Source: Gracilaria vermiculophylla
Taxonomy: Eukaryota > Rhodophyta > Florideophyceae > Gracilariales > Gracilariaceae
Length of the DNA stretch: 64,000 nucleotides
Assembly (NCBI GenBank): GCA_019155205.2
Contig: JAHNZQ020000308.1
Location: 527,558 to 591,557 of the forward strand
Direction: 5' to 3'
A program made the translations under genes and the position numbers. Shown here one piece after another: positions 21,132 to 30,503 of the stretch (its first letter is position 1; every line of letters begins with the position of its first letter). The notes below the pieces were generated by a model. That model was given only the letters and a program-made list of their open reading frames with translations. It was not told the DNA's origin and did no database searches.

Positions 21132-23615
21132 TCACCGCCGTACCACCTCGTCCTCATCGTCAAACCGCACTCGCTTACGAACACGTCCTACGCAACTGTC
21201 AAACGTCCCTCGGCCGCCTGCTGCGCCCCCCCCCACCTCTGCCGCCTCACACCGCCCGCCGCTGCTTGCCACGTCGCCCCCGCCATTCAGCCCCCTCACC
21301 CGCTTCAGCCCTTTCCTTCTCCGCTCCTCCACCCGCTGCACCTCCCGCCGCCTGCGCGTCGCCATCACCTGCCACTGCACGTCCACCCCGTCCCCGTCCG
21401 CCCCGCCCCGCTCCCGCTCGCCGTCCGCCGCCTCCGCCGCGCCCTGCGTCCCCACCGCCTCCCCCTGCTCCAGCGCCCCCACGTCCGTCACCCGCGCCAC
21501 AATGTCCACCCGCTGCCCGCCGCCGCCTTGCCCCAGCTCGTCCATGCTCTTCACCGACCGCATGTTGAGCAAAACGTTTCGGCGCTTCTCGTACTCCTTC
21601 TGCGCCTTTGCTGCCGCCGGCCCCGCCCCGACCGCCCCGACCGCCCCGACCGCCCCGACCGCCTTCGCGCCGCCCTGCGCCTCCGCCACCATCGCCTCCT
21701 CGATCGACCCGCGCATGATCAGCCGCTCCACCACAATGTCCGCCGCGCACCCGATGCGGTGCGCCCGGCTCACGATCTGCGTCTCCACCGCCGAGTCCCA
21801 CACCGGCTCCAGCAGGAACACGTAGCGCACAAAGCTGAGGTCCAGCCCCACGCCGCCCAGTTTGGCGCTCATCAGCAGCACGCTCGCCCCTTCGTCCTGC
21901 GCAAACGCCCGCAGCGCCCTGCGCGAGTACTCGCTCTGCGACTTGCACTGCTTCACAAACGCGCAGTCGTCGCGGCGGTTGCGCACCAGGTCGATGTACG
22001 CGTCGCGCAGCGCCGCCGACTTTTTCAGGTGCAGCTGCGCCAGCTTGAGGTGGTCCGTGTGCTCGCTGTGCACAATCACCTTTGGGCGCACCATGCGCCG
22101 CGCGCCGCCGCCGCCGTGCGCCGCGCGCGCCGGCACCAGCGGCAGCTGCTCGATGCGGCTCACCAGGTAGCGCATCTTGGAGCTTTCGGTCTTGTCCCAG
22201 TCCGCGCGCCACGCGCTGCACAGCACGCTGGGCTGCAGCTCGATGAGCGACGCGGGCTCGCGGTGGCGCCCCATGGCGTAGGGCGCGCGGCAGCGCGGCG
22301 CCGCGCAGCGCTGTCGGTCGCTCACGACGCAGCGCAAGCACAGCAGGTGCGCGCACGGCGTGACGAACGGCATGTGGCTGCGCCGGCCGCAGCGGCTGCA
22401 GCTGCCGCTGCGCGACGCCAGCGCGCTGGCGATGTGCAGCAGCTTGCCGCTGATGATGTAGCGCACAAACTCGGGCTCGCTGTCGCACACGCGCTTGGCG
22501 TTGCGCTTGGCCACCTGCATCATCGGGGTGCCGTCGGCGCGAAGCTTGGCCAGCAGCGCTCGCCGCCTCGCCAGGTCCTGCACATACGCGCGGTCGCAGC
22601 CGTGCGCTTCGGCGGTGTGCACGTTGACGTGCCGCTCACACAGCGGGTCGCGAAAGCACTCTTGCTCCGTCACGTGCGACACGGCGCTGTACTGGTCGTG
22701 CAGCATGATGAGCATATCAACCACGTCGTCTGCGTTGAAGGCCACGTGCATGCTGCCGCCAAAGCAGCACGACTTGCGCAGGTTGGACACAAAGCTGCTG
22801 GCAAGCGCCTTGTTTCGCTTGTTGAGCAGCGACTGACTGTGAGTGTCGTCAAACCAGTCGCACAACAGCAGGTTCCTCCGGCCCATTGCGATGAGCCCGT
22901 TGTAGCTGTCGGCAGTGGGCTTGCTGAAGTTGAGAAACACGTTTCGCACGCGGCACTTTGCCTTGACGATGGACTTGTCGTCGGTGCGGATCATGACGGC
23001 GTGCAGCAAGCGCGACAGGCGGTGCAAGCTGTGCGGCTCGTAGCGCAGGTACGGGTTGCGGATGGCTGCCTTCCACGCGTGGGTGTCCAGCCCGTACGCC
23101 TGCTCGCGGATGAAGCGCAGCAGCGAGTGCAGGTGGTCAATGTCGGTGCGCGGGGTGCACGGGGTGGGCGTGCCGGTGAGGACCCAGCGGATGTCCGCTT
23201 TGATGTTGTGGCAGCCGGCGGCCAAGTTGCTGAGCGCCGGCGACGACAGGCGGTGCGCCTCGTCCACAACGAGCCTGTAAAAGTGCACGCGCAGCAGCAG
23301 CGGCGCGCCGTGGCGGATCTGCGCGTGCAGCGCGGCCACGAGCTCGAACGGGACGACGACAAGGTCGTAGGCGGCGGCCAGCTGCAGCGCGGTGGGCGGC
23401 AGGTCGGCGCGCGAGCGGACGCACAGCGCGCGCAGCGCGCGCGGGGCGACGTGCAGGTGCAGCTGGCGCGCCCAGTGCTCCGTGAGCACGGCGGGCACGA
23501 CGACGAGCGTGGCGGGCGACAGGAAGACGTGCTGCGCGCGCGCGGCGCACACGGGCAGCACGCCGCGCCCCTTGGCGGGCTGGAAGAAGTCGGGGCGGCG
23601 CACGCGGCGCTTCGG

Positions 23616-23658
<43 letters not shown>

Positions 23659-24803
23659 GCGTGCGGGGCGTGCGGGACGAGGCGGTGGCGGCGGGACGCG
23701 GGTGCGCGCGCGGCGTGGAGCGGCTCGAAGCGGCTGTGGAGCTGCTGCTGGTACGAGCGCACGGTGACGTGGTGGTGGTGGTGGAGGCGGGTTGGGCAGT
23801 TGGGCGGCGGCTGTGGGTGGCGTGGGAGCGTTTTGAGGATGAGGGAGAGGGTGGTGATGGTTTTGCCCAGGCCAGGGTCGTCGCACAGCAAGCCGCCCCT
23901 GGGGCGTTTTACGCGAGGAAAGGAGTGGAGTCGGTATATGGCGCCGTCGCACAGGTCTGCGACGATGAGGCAGTGGTGCAGGTGGGGCAGGTGGAAGCGG
24001 CGGATGAGCGGCATGCGGACGTGGACGTCGGGCTGCTCCATGTGGGCCATGCGGCGAAGGGCGGAGGCTTGGTGCGGGTAGAGACGGAGGTTGAGGGCCG
24101 GAACGACGGAGGCGAGACAGCGGCGCAGGTACGGGTGGGCGTCGGCGAGGTTGGCGTGGTCGCGGGCGGGGAGCATGGCGGCGACGCGCAGCAGGAGGTC
24201 GAGCGGAAGGGCGAGCAAGGGGGGCGCGGCAGCGGGGGGGCTGGGGGGCGGCGAGGGCGCGGGCGCACGGGCGGCACTCAACGCGGCGCGGCGGAAGACG
24301 CGCTGCAGCTGAAAGTGAGCGCGCGTGGCGGGGGCGGTGGCGGGGGCGCACGTGTGGTCGCACGCGGCAAAGCCGCAGGGCGAGGGCGGCGCGGGGCGCT
24401 CGGCGCTGTGGGCGCTGCCGGCGCTGGCGGCGGCGTGGGCGGCGTCGGTGTTGAAGACGTGCCACAGAATGAAGCGCAGCGGCTCGCAGGCGGCGACGAG
24501 GCACGACGGGGCGGCGGCGGGGGCGAGAGGGGAGAGCGAGAGCGTGGCGGTGACGACGGGCGGCGCCAGGGTGTGGGCGATGGCGAGGTGGGGCGGGATG
24601 GCGCGCAGGAGGTGGAAGAAGGCGGCGGCGGCCGGCGAGGGCGTGCGGCGGGGGGCATCGCGCGGGCGCAGGTGGCGGCGGTGGTGGGCGACGTAGAGGC
24701 TGAAGTCGCGGGCGACGCGCGGCGAGACGGGCGGCGCGTCGGCGCCGTCGGCGGCGCTGAAGAGGTGGAAGCGGAAGGTGGCGAGCGTGGGCGGACGCGC
24801 CAT
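21132..24803 (-). CDS. F-box / SNF2 helicase with RING-type finger
   Basis: A 1,223-aa protein from ATG 24803 (MARPPTLATFRFHLF). An F-box-like segment, LALPLDLLLRVAAMLPARDH, is at about 197-216. It is followed by an SNF2 ATPase: motif I DDPGLGKTITTLSLIL at about 308-323 and motif II RLVVDEAHRLSS near 515. Then come LTGTPTPCTPRTDIDHLHSL, a RING-like Cys/His cluster CSRCGRR...CAHLLCLRCV...CAAPRC, and helicase C motifs LLMSAKLGGVGLDLSFVRYV and IVSRAHRIGC. The order F-box, split SNF2, RING resembles a plant-type protein such as Arabidopsis At3g54460. It may be a chromatin translocase with ubiquitin-ligase links. A poly-Ala tract interrupts the ATPase. Upstream codons in the same frame are not counted. 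Confidence 0.85.
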
Positions 24804-24937
24804 GGGGGCAGCGGGCGCGCGGCGACGTGGGACGGACGGCGCGTGGGCGAGGCGCTGCGGCGCGCGCGCGGCGACGCGCTGGCGGCGCTGCTCAAAACGG
24901 TGTGGGCGGCGAGGTGCGCCGCCACGTGTGCGCACAC

Positions 24938-24942
24938 TTTAT
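24938..24942 (-). promoter_or_regulatory. ATAAA box of SNF2 gene
   Basis: ATAAA on the minus strand, in GATAAAGTG, 135 bp upstream of ATG 24803. A CACGTG at 24923-24928 lies just downstream of it. Core-promoter role inferred. Confidence 0.35.
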
Positions 24943-24971
24943 CACAACAGACGCAGCGCAGGACGCCAAGC

Positions 24972-25000
24972 TCACGCCGGCAGCAGGCGCTGCGCGCGCT

Positions 25001-25031
<31 letters not shown>

Positions 25032-25418
25032 CGGCAGCGGCGCGTGCTGCTGCGCCACGGAGTAGTCGAGCCCGACCGGGTGCTGCCCGCACTGGCGCGG
25101 GTGCAGCGTGCAGTCCGTGACGACGGGCTTGCTCCAGTCCACGCGGTCGTCGGGCTTGGACGGCTTGCTGCGCCGCGCGTGCACCTTGGTGCACACCTGC
25201 GTGGCGCACAGCTTCCTCCAGCACTGCTTGCGCGCCGCGCCGTGCCGACACACCCACGCGCACGGCTCGTGTTGGTAGCAGCACTGCTCCGCCTGGTGCC
25301 AGCACTTGCGCGCCGCCGCGGCCGCCGCCTCCGCCGCCGGCCGCGCGCCCTGCGCCCGCCGCGCCGCCAGAACGCTCACAACCAGCGTCAGCGCCATGGC
25401 GCCGCTGGCAACGCCCAT
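24972..25418 (-). CDS. Secreted ten-cysteine protein A
   Basis: A 148-aa protein from ATG 25418 (MGVASGAMALTLVV). ATG 25397 or 25469 are alternative starts. A hydrophobic N-terminus ending ARRAQG looks like a signal peptide. The mature part has ten cysteines in the order CW...QCC...C-W-C...CW...C...C...DC...QC, with key strings RKCWHQAEQCCYQ, AWVCRHG, KPDDRVDW and VVTDCTLHP. The paralogue at 25983-26486 keeps all ten cysteines and the same surrounding residues. I do not recognise the family. The pattern suggests an extracellular disulfide-bonded domain. It ends in an Ala-rich tail. Confidence 0.75.
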
Positions 25419-25507
25419 CGCACGCGCGCTCCCTCTCCGCGTCCCTCCCTGCAGCGCGCACCACAGCATGCGCACGAGCAGCGCCGCACCGCCGCCGCCG
25501 CCGCACT

Positions 25508-25512
25508 TTTAT
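25508..25512 (-). promoter_or_regulatory. ATAAA box of cysteine-rich gene A
   Basis: Minus-strand CAATAAAAGT, 90 bp upstream of ATG 25418, in otherwise nearly pure GC. The same AATAAAAG core precedes gene B. Confidence 0.42.
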
Positions 25513-25513
25513 T

Positions 25514-25700
25514 GTGCCGCGCCGCGCCGCGCCGCGCCGCGCCGCGCCGCGCCGCCGCCAGCGCGCCGCCGCGCCGCGCGCGCGCGCGGCCCGCGCCGCC
25601 GCGCAGCGCGCCGCGCCGCGCGCGGCGGCCCCGCGCGCGCTCCCGCCGCCCCCGCGCGCGCTCCCGCCGCGCGCGCCGCGCCGCGCCCTGCGGCGCGCTC
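25514..25700. repeat. GC simple-sequence tract (GCCGC)n and related
   Basis: About eight copies of the pentamer GCCGC (25515-25555), then irregular GCC/CGCG runs, lie between the two cysteine-rich genes. Apparent ORFs on both strands through here are compositional. Confidence 0.7.
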
Positions 25701-25982
25701 TTGCGCGCGCGCCTGTAAACGCCGCCCCGCGCCAGCCGCGCGCCGCGCTTTTGCTAACGCGCCGCAAATGCGCCCGGCGCTGCCTTTTGGGCGCACGCGC
25801 GCCGCGGCGCGGCCGCCCTGCGTGCTGCGCATTGCATGACCGAAAATGGAACGGTGCGGCGTTTACTGTGCCAAACAAGCGCAACGAGCAGCGCAGCAAA
25901 GCAAACTCAAACCACCGCCGTCGTCGTCATTGTACCAAGTGGCCGTCATCGCCGTCTAGCGCCGGCTGCGCGCGCCGCGCGC

Positions 25983-26486
25983 TCACATGAGCTCCGCCGC
26001 CTCGGCGTCGCCCTCCTCCTCCGCCGACGGCGCGGGCAGCAGCGCGTCCAGCTCCTCCTCCTGCTCGCCGGCGGCCGCGCCGTCGTCCGCCACCTCGTAG
26101 TCCACGCCCGGCGGGTGCGAGCCGCACTCGCCCGGCCTCTCGGTGCAGTCGGTCACGACGGCGTCCTGCCACTGCACCTGGTCGTCGGGCTTGGTGGGCA
26201 CGGCCGTGCGCGCCTTGATCTCGGAGCACACGCGCGTGTTGCAGTACTTTTTCCAGCAGTGCTTGAAGCCGCCGCCCTCGCGGCACCTCCACCCGCACTC
26301 GCGGATTTCGTAGCAGCACTGCTGCGTGCGCTGCCAGCACTTGCCCGGCAGCTCGGCGCCGCGCGCCGCCTCGGCGTCGTCGCGCACCACGGCGCCGTTG
26401 GCGCTGCCGCCCACGGCCAGCAGCAGCAGCAGCGCGAGCGTCACCCTGGTGGTGGTGGTGGTCGTTGTGGTGGTGCAGCACATCAT
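25983..26486 (-). CDS. Secreted ten-cysteine protein B
   Basis: A 167-aa protein. It starts MMCC, followed by nine threonines and the hydrophobic core VTLALLLLLAVGGSANG, a good signal peptide. Ten cysteines follow in the same spacing as protein A, with GKCWQRTQQCCYEIRECGW, KHCWKKYCNTRVCSEIKAR, PTKPDDQVQW, VVTDCTERPGECG and HPPGVDYEVA. The tail is acidic (Glu/Asp/Ala). It lies in the same orientation as gene A, 564 bp upstream, so the pair looks like a tandem duplication. No known family is recognised. Secretion and disulfide bonding are inferred. Confidence 0.8.
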   Translation of the reverse strand: MMCCTTTTTTTTTRVTLALLLLLAVGGSANGAVVRDDAEAARGAELPGKCWQRTQQCCYEIRECGWRCREGGGFKHCWKKYCNTRVCSEIKARTAVPTKPDDQVQWQDAVVTDCTERPGECGSHPPGVDYEVADDGAAAGEQEEELDALLPAPSAEEEGDAEAAELM

Positions 26487-26612
26487 TTGTGTGGTTCTTT
26501 TTAGTTAGTGGTGGTTGGTGGTTGGTGGTTGGTGGTCGCGGTGGTTGGTCGATGGTTTGTTTGTTGCAAGCGGCGGCGGCACAGCGGCGCGCATTGCTCC
26601 GCCTCGCGTGCT

Positions 26613-26617
26613 TTTAT
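26613..26617 (-). promoter_or_regulatory. CCAAT/ATAAAA box of cysteine-rich gene B
   Basis: Minus-strand CCAATAAAAG, 127 bp upstream of ATG 26486. CCAAT overlaps the TATA-like ATAAAA. It shares AATAAAAG with the box of gene A. Confidence 0.42.
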
Positions 26618-26980
26618 TGGCGTGGCAGCGTTGACGTACAACAGCTCGCGCGCGTGCGAGCGGGCGCGCCGCCGCGCCGCGGCCGCGCCGCCGGCCAAGT
26701 GCTGGCCGCCGTGCGCGCGCGCCGCGCCGAGCAAAGCGGCACAACACGCCGCTGGCGCGCGCGGCGGCGGGTCAAGCGCGCTTGGGCGCGCGGGCCCGCC
26801 GCCGACGCGCCGCGGCGGGGCTGCACCGGCGCGCAGGCGCGCGCGCGCGCGCCGCACCGCCACCAGGCCGGCGCGCAAGCGCTGGCGCGCACACGCACAG
26901 CCGCGACGGCACGTTGTGCGCAAGCGCCGGATGCGTTGGCGGCGGCGGCGGCGGCGGCGGCGGCGCGGGGGAGCGCGGCG

Positions 26981-28396
26981 TCAGGCGGCGCGCTTGGCCC
27001 ACGCCAGGCGGTAGTCGCGCACGACGGCGTGGTGCGAGCGGTCGGCGCGGCAGCGCGCGAGCAGCGACACGCGCGCAATGCGCGCCAGGCGCGCGGTGAG
27101 CTGCGCGCGCGCGCGGCGCGACGCGACGGGGCGCGCCAGCGTGGCGGCGGCGCGCCAGCCCAGCGGCGGCGCGCCGCGCACGCCGTCGCACAGCAGCGCG
27201 CGCACGCCCAGTGCCAGCAGCTGCGCGCGCAGCGCGCCCGCGCCGTCCAGCGCCAGCACGCGGCCGCCCGCGTCGTCCAGCGCGCGCGCCACGCGCTCAA
27301 ACGAGCCGTGCGCGGCGCGCAGCGCGTGGGCGGCGGCCGCCAGCAGCGCGCCGCGCGGCGCGTCCCCCCCGCCGCGGCGGCCGCCGCCGCCGCCGCCGCC
27401 GCGCGCGCGCGCGTGCAGGCGGCGGCGCGCGGTGAGCAGCAGCACGCGGTTCTCGGCGGCGGCCAGGCGCTGCTGCAGCTGCGCGACGGCGGGGCGCAGC
27501 GCGGCGCTGGCGGCGGCCCAGGCGGCGACGTGCGACGTGCCGGCGGCCTCGGTGCGCGCGACGGCGCGGCTGGTCATGACCTCGCGGCGGCGCAGGAAGC
27601 GGTCGACGGCGGGCAGCAGCTGCGCGCGCACGCACTCGAGCAGCACGTGCGCAAAGTGCGCAAAGCGCGCAAACCACAGCTCAAAGTCGGCGTGCAGGTT
27701 GCGCAGCGCGCGCGGCGGCGGCGGCGCGCGCGCGTCGCAGTCGCGCAGCAGGCACAGCAGGAAGCTCATGTCGTTGAGCTCGGCGCGCGCGGCGTTGGTG
27801 AACAGCACCAGCACGTTGCGCTGGTCCACGTCAAACGGCGCCAGCGGCACGCTGCGCCACATGTGGCCCAGCACGTCCGGCGCCGCGTCGCGCGCGCGCG
27901 CCGCGTCGTCGTCGTCGCGCTGCGAGCAGCTGGACACGTCGCTCACCATGTGCGAGACGGCGCGCCGCTGGCGGCGCGCGGTGCTCAGGCGCGCCGCCGC
28001 CAGCGGGCGCACCACGCCAAAGTCGGAGCGCACGCGCTCGGCGCGCGGCGCCAGCAGCGGCGGCGGCGGCGGCGGTGGCAGCGCCTGCGGCCGCGGCCGC
28101 GCGCGCGGCGGCGGCGGCGGCGCGGGCGACGGCGTGGGCGACGGCGTGGAGCGCGTGAGGTCGGAGCCCACGCTGGGGGGGGCGTGCGGCGGCGGCGGCG
28201 CGCGCTTGCGCGGCGCGTCCATGGAGAACGACAGCGGCGTGGCGGCGGCGGCGGCGGCGGCGGAGGGCAGCGGCGACGACGGGCGCTGCGCGTGCACGCG
28301 CAGGCACAGCGGCTTGAGCGTGGCCAGCGTGCGCGGCGGCGCGGGCGACGTGGCCGTGACGCTGAGCGTGGGCGGCGGCGCGTGGGGGGCTGCCAT
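26981..28396 (-). CDS. Hemerythrin-fold-like protein 3
   Basis: A 471-aa protein from ATG 28396 (MAAPHAPPPTLSV), an opening like that of protein 2. The N-terminal third is Pro/Ala/Ser-rich. The bundle includes VLVLFTNAARAELNDMSFLL, where the first ligand His is replaced, and FARFAHFAHVLLECVRAQLL, which keeps an HxxxE pair lost in proteins 1 and 2. A C-terminal helical part follows (VARPVASRRARAQL to the end). The three genes thus keep different subsets of the expected ligands. Sequence just upstream of the start is a long G-run next to a scaffold gap, so the 5' end and promoter are unreliable. Function unknown. Confidence 0.5.
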   Translation of the reverse strand: MAAPHAPPPTLSVTATSPAPPRTLATLKPLCLRVHAQRPSSPLPSAAAAAAATPLSFSMDAPRKRAPPPPHAPPSVGSDLTRSTPSPTPSPAPPPPPRARPRPQALPPPPPPPLLAPRAERVRSDFGVVRPLAAARLSTARRQRRAVSHMVSDVSSCSQRDDDDAARARDAAPDVLGHMWRSVPLAPFDVDQRNVLVLFTNAARAELNDMSFLLCLLRDCDARAPPPPRALRNLHADFELWFARFAHFAHVLLECVRAQLLPAVDRFLRRREVMTSRAVARTEAAGTSHVAAWAAASAALRPAVAQLQQRLAAAENRVLLLTARRRLHARARGGGGGGGRRGGGDAPRGALLAAAAHALRAAHGSFERVARALDDAGGRVLALDGAGALRAQLLALGVRALLCDGVRGAPPLGWRAAATLARPVASRRARAQLTARLARIARVSLLARCRADRSHHAVVRDYRLAWAKRAA

Positions 28397-28467
28397 GGGG
28401 GGGGGGGGGGGGGGGGGCGGGGGGGGCGGGGGGGCGGGGGGGGGGGGGGGGGGGGGGGGGGGGCGAA

Positions 28468-28502
<35 letters not shown>

Positions 28503-28559
28503 GGGGGGGGGGGGGGCGGGGGGGGGGGGGGGCAGGGGGGGGGGGGCGGGGGGGGGGCG
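28397..28559. repeat. Near-continuous poly-G tract beside scaffold gap
   Basis: About 160 bp consist almost only of G with occasional C or A. It directly abuts the start codon of hemerythrin-like gene 3 and precedes the duplicated SNF2 fragment and the gap. It could form G-quadruplexes, but its place at a contig end makes base-call or assembly error likely. Confidence 0.8.
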
Positions 28560-28642
28560 GGGGGGCGGCGAGGGCGCGGGCGCACGGGCGGCACTCAACG
28601 CGGCGCGGCGGAAGACGCGCTGCAGCTGAAAGTGAGCGCGCG
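28560..28642 (-). repeat. 83-bp exact copy of part of the SNF2 gene
   Basis: Bases 28560-28642 are identical to 24243-24325, inside the N-terminal coding part of the SNF2 gene, in the same orientation. The copy ends exactly where the run of N begins. A contig-end artefact is more likely than a genuine duplication. Confidence 0.85.
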
Positions 28643-28742
28643 NNNNNNNNNNNNNNNNNNNNNNNNNNNNNNNNNNNNNNNNNNNNNNNNNNNNNNNNNN
28701 NNNNNNNNNNNNNNNNNNNNNNNNNNNNNNNNNNNNNNNNNN
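28643..28742. other. Scaffold gap of 100 N
   Basis: Exactly 100 N, the usual placeholder for a gap of unknown length. Linkage of the left part to the RSL1D1 side depends on scaffolding evidence not visible here. Confidence 0.98.
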
Positions 28743-28778
28743 GCGGGCGCGCGCGGGCGGGGCGCGGGGGGGGGGCGG

Positions 28779-28810
<32 letters not shown>

Positions 28811-29135
28811 GAGGCAGCGGCGGGGGGCGCGGGGCGACGGGCTCAAAGGGGCGATGGGGGGGCGGCGCGCGCGGCGGCGGAGGCGGTGGGCGGCGCGGCG
28901 CAACGGGCACAAAAGGGCGATGGGGGGGCGGCGCGCGCGGCGCGCGGCGCGGCGCGGAGCGCGGCGCGCCGAGCGAGCGGAGGCGCTCGGCGCTCGGCGC
29001 GAGGCGCGCGCGCGCGCGCGACGGGCGCGCGCGCGCGCCGGCGCGCAGCGGAGGGCGCGCGGCGAGGCGCGCGCGCGTGCGGCGCGCGCGCGCGGCGCTG
29101 TCCCGGCCGCGCCGTGGCGGCGCGCGCGCGCCGCC

Positions 29136-29143
29136 TGACGTCA
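29136..29143. promoter_or_regulatory. CRE-type TGACGTCA site
   Basis: A palindromic bZIP core in GC-rich DNA, 1 kb upstream of the RSL1D1-like start. No nearer gene is known on either side because of the gap. Confidence 0.25.
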
Positions 29144-29296
29144 TGGCCGCGCCCGCGCGCGCGCGCGAGCGCCGTCGCGCGCTCGGCTTGGCGCGCCGCG
29201 CCTGCCACTGTCAACGCCGCCGCCGCCGTGCCGTTGGCGCCGCCCATAGCGAATATACCAAGCGCGCGCGTCCGACAGCCTGCCGCGCGCCAAACA

Positions 29297-29301
<5 letters not shown>

Positions 29302-29363
<62 letters not shown>
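29302..29363. repeat. (GCC)n trinucleotide run
   Basis: About 21 uninterrupted GCC units, the longest perfect trinucleotide run in the window. Shorter runs occur in coding Ala tracts and in the RSL1D1-like intron. Confidence 0.9.
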
Positions 29364-29610
29364 ACTGCGCCGCAGTGGCGCACTGCGCCGCGCTCTGCGC
29401 AGCACGCCGCCCGCCGTTTTCAAATTCAAGCCGCCCTCCTACACCGCCCGTTCACAGCGCGCGCGTCTCCGCCGCGCCGCCCCCGCTGCCGCCCCCGCCG
29501 CCGCCGCCCCCGCCGCCCCCGCCTCCGCCCGCCCCCCGCGCCGCCGCATTCCCGCACCGCGCCGCCCCCGCGTGCCGCTCGTTACGCACTCGCGCCCGCC
29601 GCGCTGCCGC

Positions 29611-29686
29611 CTCGCGAGCGCCGCCGCCGCCTCGCGAGCGCCGCCGCCGCCTCGCGAGCGCCGCCGCCGCCTCGCGAGCGCCGCCC
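29611..29686. repeat. 20-bp tandem repeat with TCGCGA palindrome
   Basis: About four copies of a 20-bp unit, CTCGCGAGCG plus GCC triplets, starting at 29611, 29631, 29651 and 29671. Confidence 0.88.
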
Positions 29687-30158
29687 TCGCCGCCGCGCCG
29701 CCATTGCGCGCGCACACACCCGCCGCGCGCGCCCGCACGCCGCCGCCTCCAGCGCGCCGCCGCGCTGTTTGGCGCCCGCTCGCGCGCGCCGCCCGCATCG
29801 CCCCACGCGCCGCGCGCCGCCGCCGCCGCCGTCGCCGCCGCCGCCGCTGCCGCCGCCGCGCGCGGTGCGCCCGTCGCGCGCCAGTCGCGCAACCGATCCG
29901 CCCCGCCGCGCGTCGCGCCCCGCCCGAGACGCGCCGCGCCCCGCCGCGCGCGCGCGCTCGACGCCCCGCACACGTGCACAGCTGGCGCGCGCCCGCTGTA
30001 AGGCCCCCTTTACAGCCGCTGCTGCCGCCGCTGCCGCTGCCGCTGCTGCCGCCGCCGCCGCCGCCGCCGACGTGCGCCCCGCGGCCGCAGCGCGCGCGCT
30101 TGGCGACGCCGCGCGCGCCACCGCGCTCGTCGCCACTACCACCACCACCAGCTGCGAG

Positions 30159-30465
30159 ATGGCCAAGCGCCGCCGCATGGCGCACAGCGCCGCCGAGCCC
30201 GCCGAGCCCGCCGCGGCGCGCGTCGCCATGCCCACGCTCACGTCGGCCGTGGCCGCGCTCGCGCGCGACGCCGCCCGCTTCGAGGCGCAGCGCCTCGACA
30301 AGCTGCGCCGCGAGAGCGCCGCCCCCGCCGCCCCCGCCGCCCCGCCGCCCGCGCCCGACTTGCTGCCGCCCGACGCCGACGTGCTGCTGGTCGTCACCTT
30401 CCGCTTCCCGCCGCTGCGACCCAAGCTGCGCCCGCTGCCAATGTACGTCTGCGCCGCGCCTTGCC

Positions 30466-30503
<38 letters not shown>

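Larger units (their letters stand above)
28743..30158. other. GC-extreme spacer upstream of RSL1D1-like gene
   Basis: About 1.4 kb of CpG- and GCC-rich DNA. It contains a TGACGTCA site at 29136-29143, a (GCC)n run of about 21 units at 29302-29363, and a 20-bp tandem repeat at 29611-29686. Long open frames on all strands here are compositional. I see no supported gene. Confidence 0.5.

Noticed and set aside
21123..25718. Open frame of over 1,500 codons on the plus strand
   Set aside because: It runs antisense through the SNF2 gene and cysteine-rich gene A. Its product is Arg/Ala/Gly/Val-rich with no motif, explained by extreme GC.
26465..30001. Open frame of nearly 1,200 codons on the plus strand across the gap
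   Set aside because: It passes through 100 N and the G-run and is antisense to hemerythrin-like gene 3. It is compositional only.
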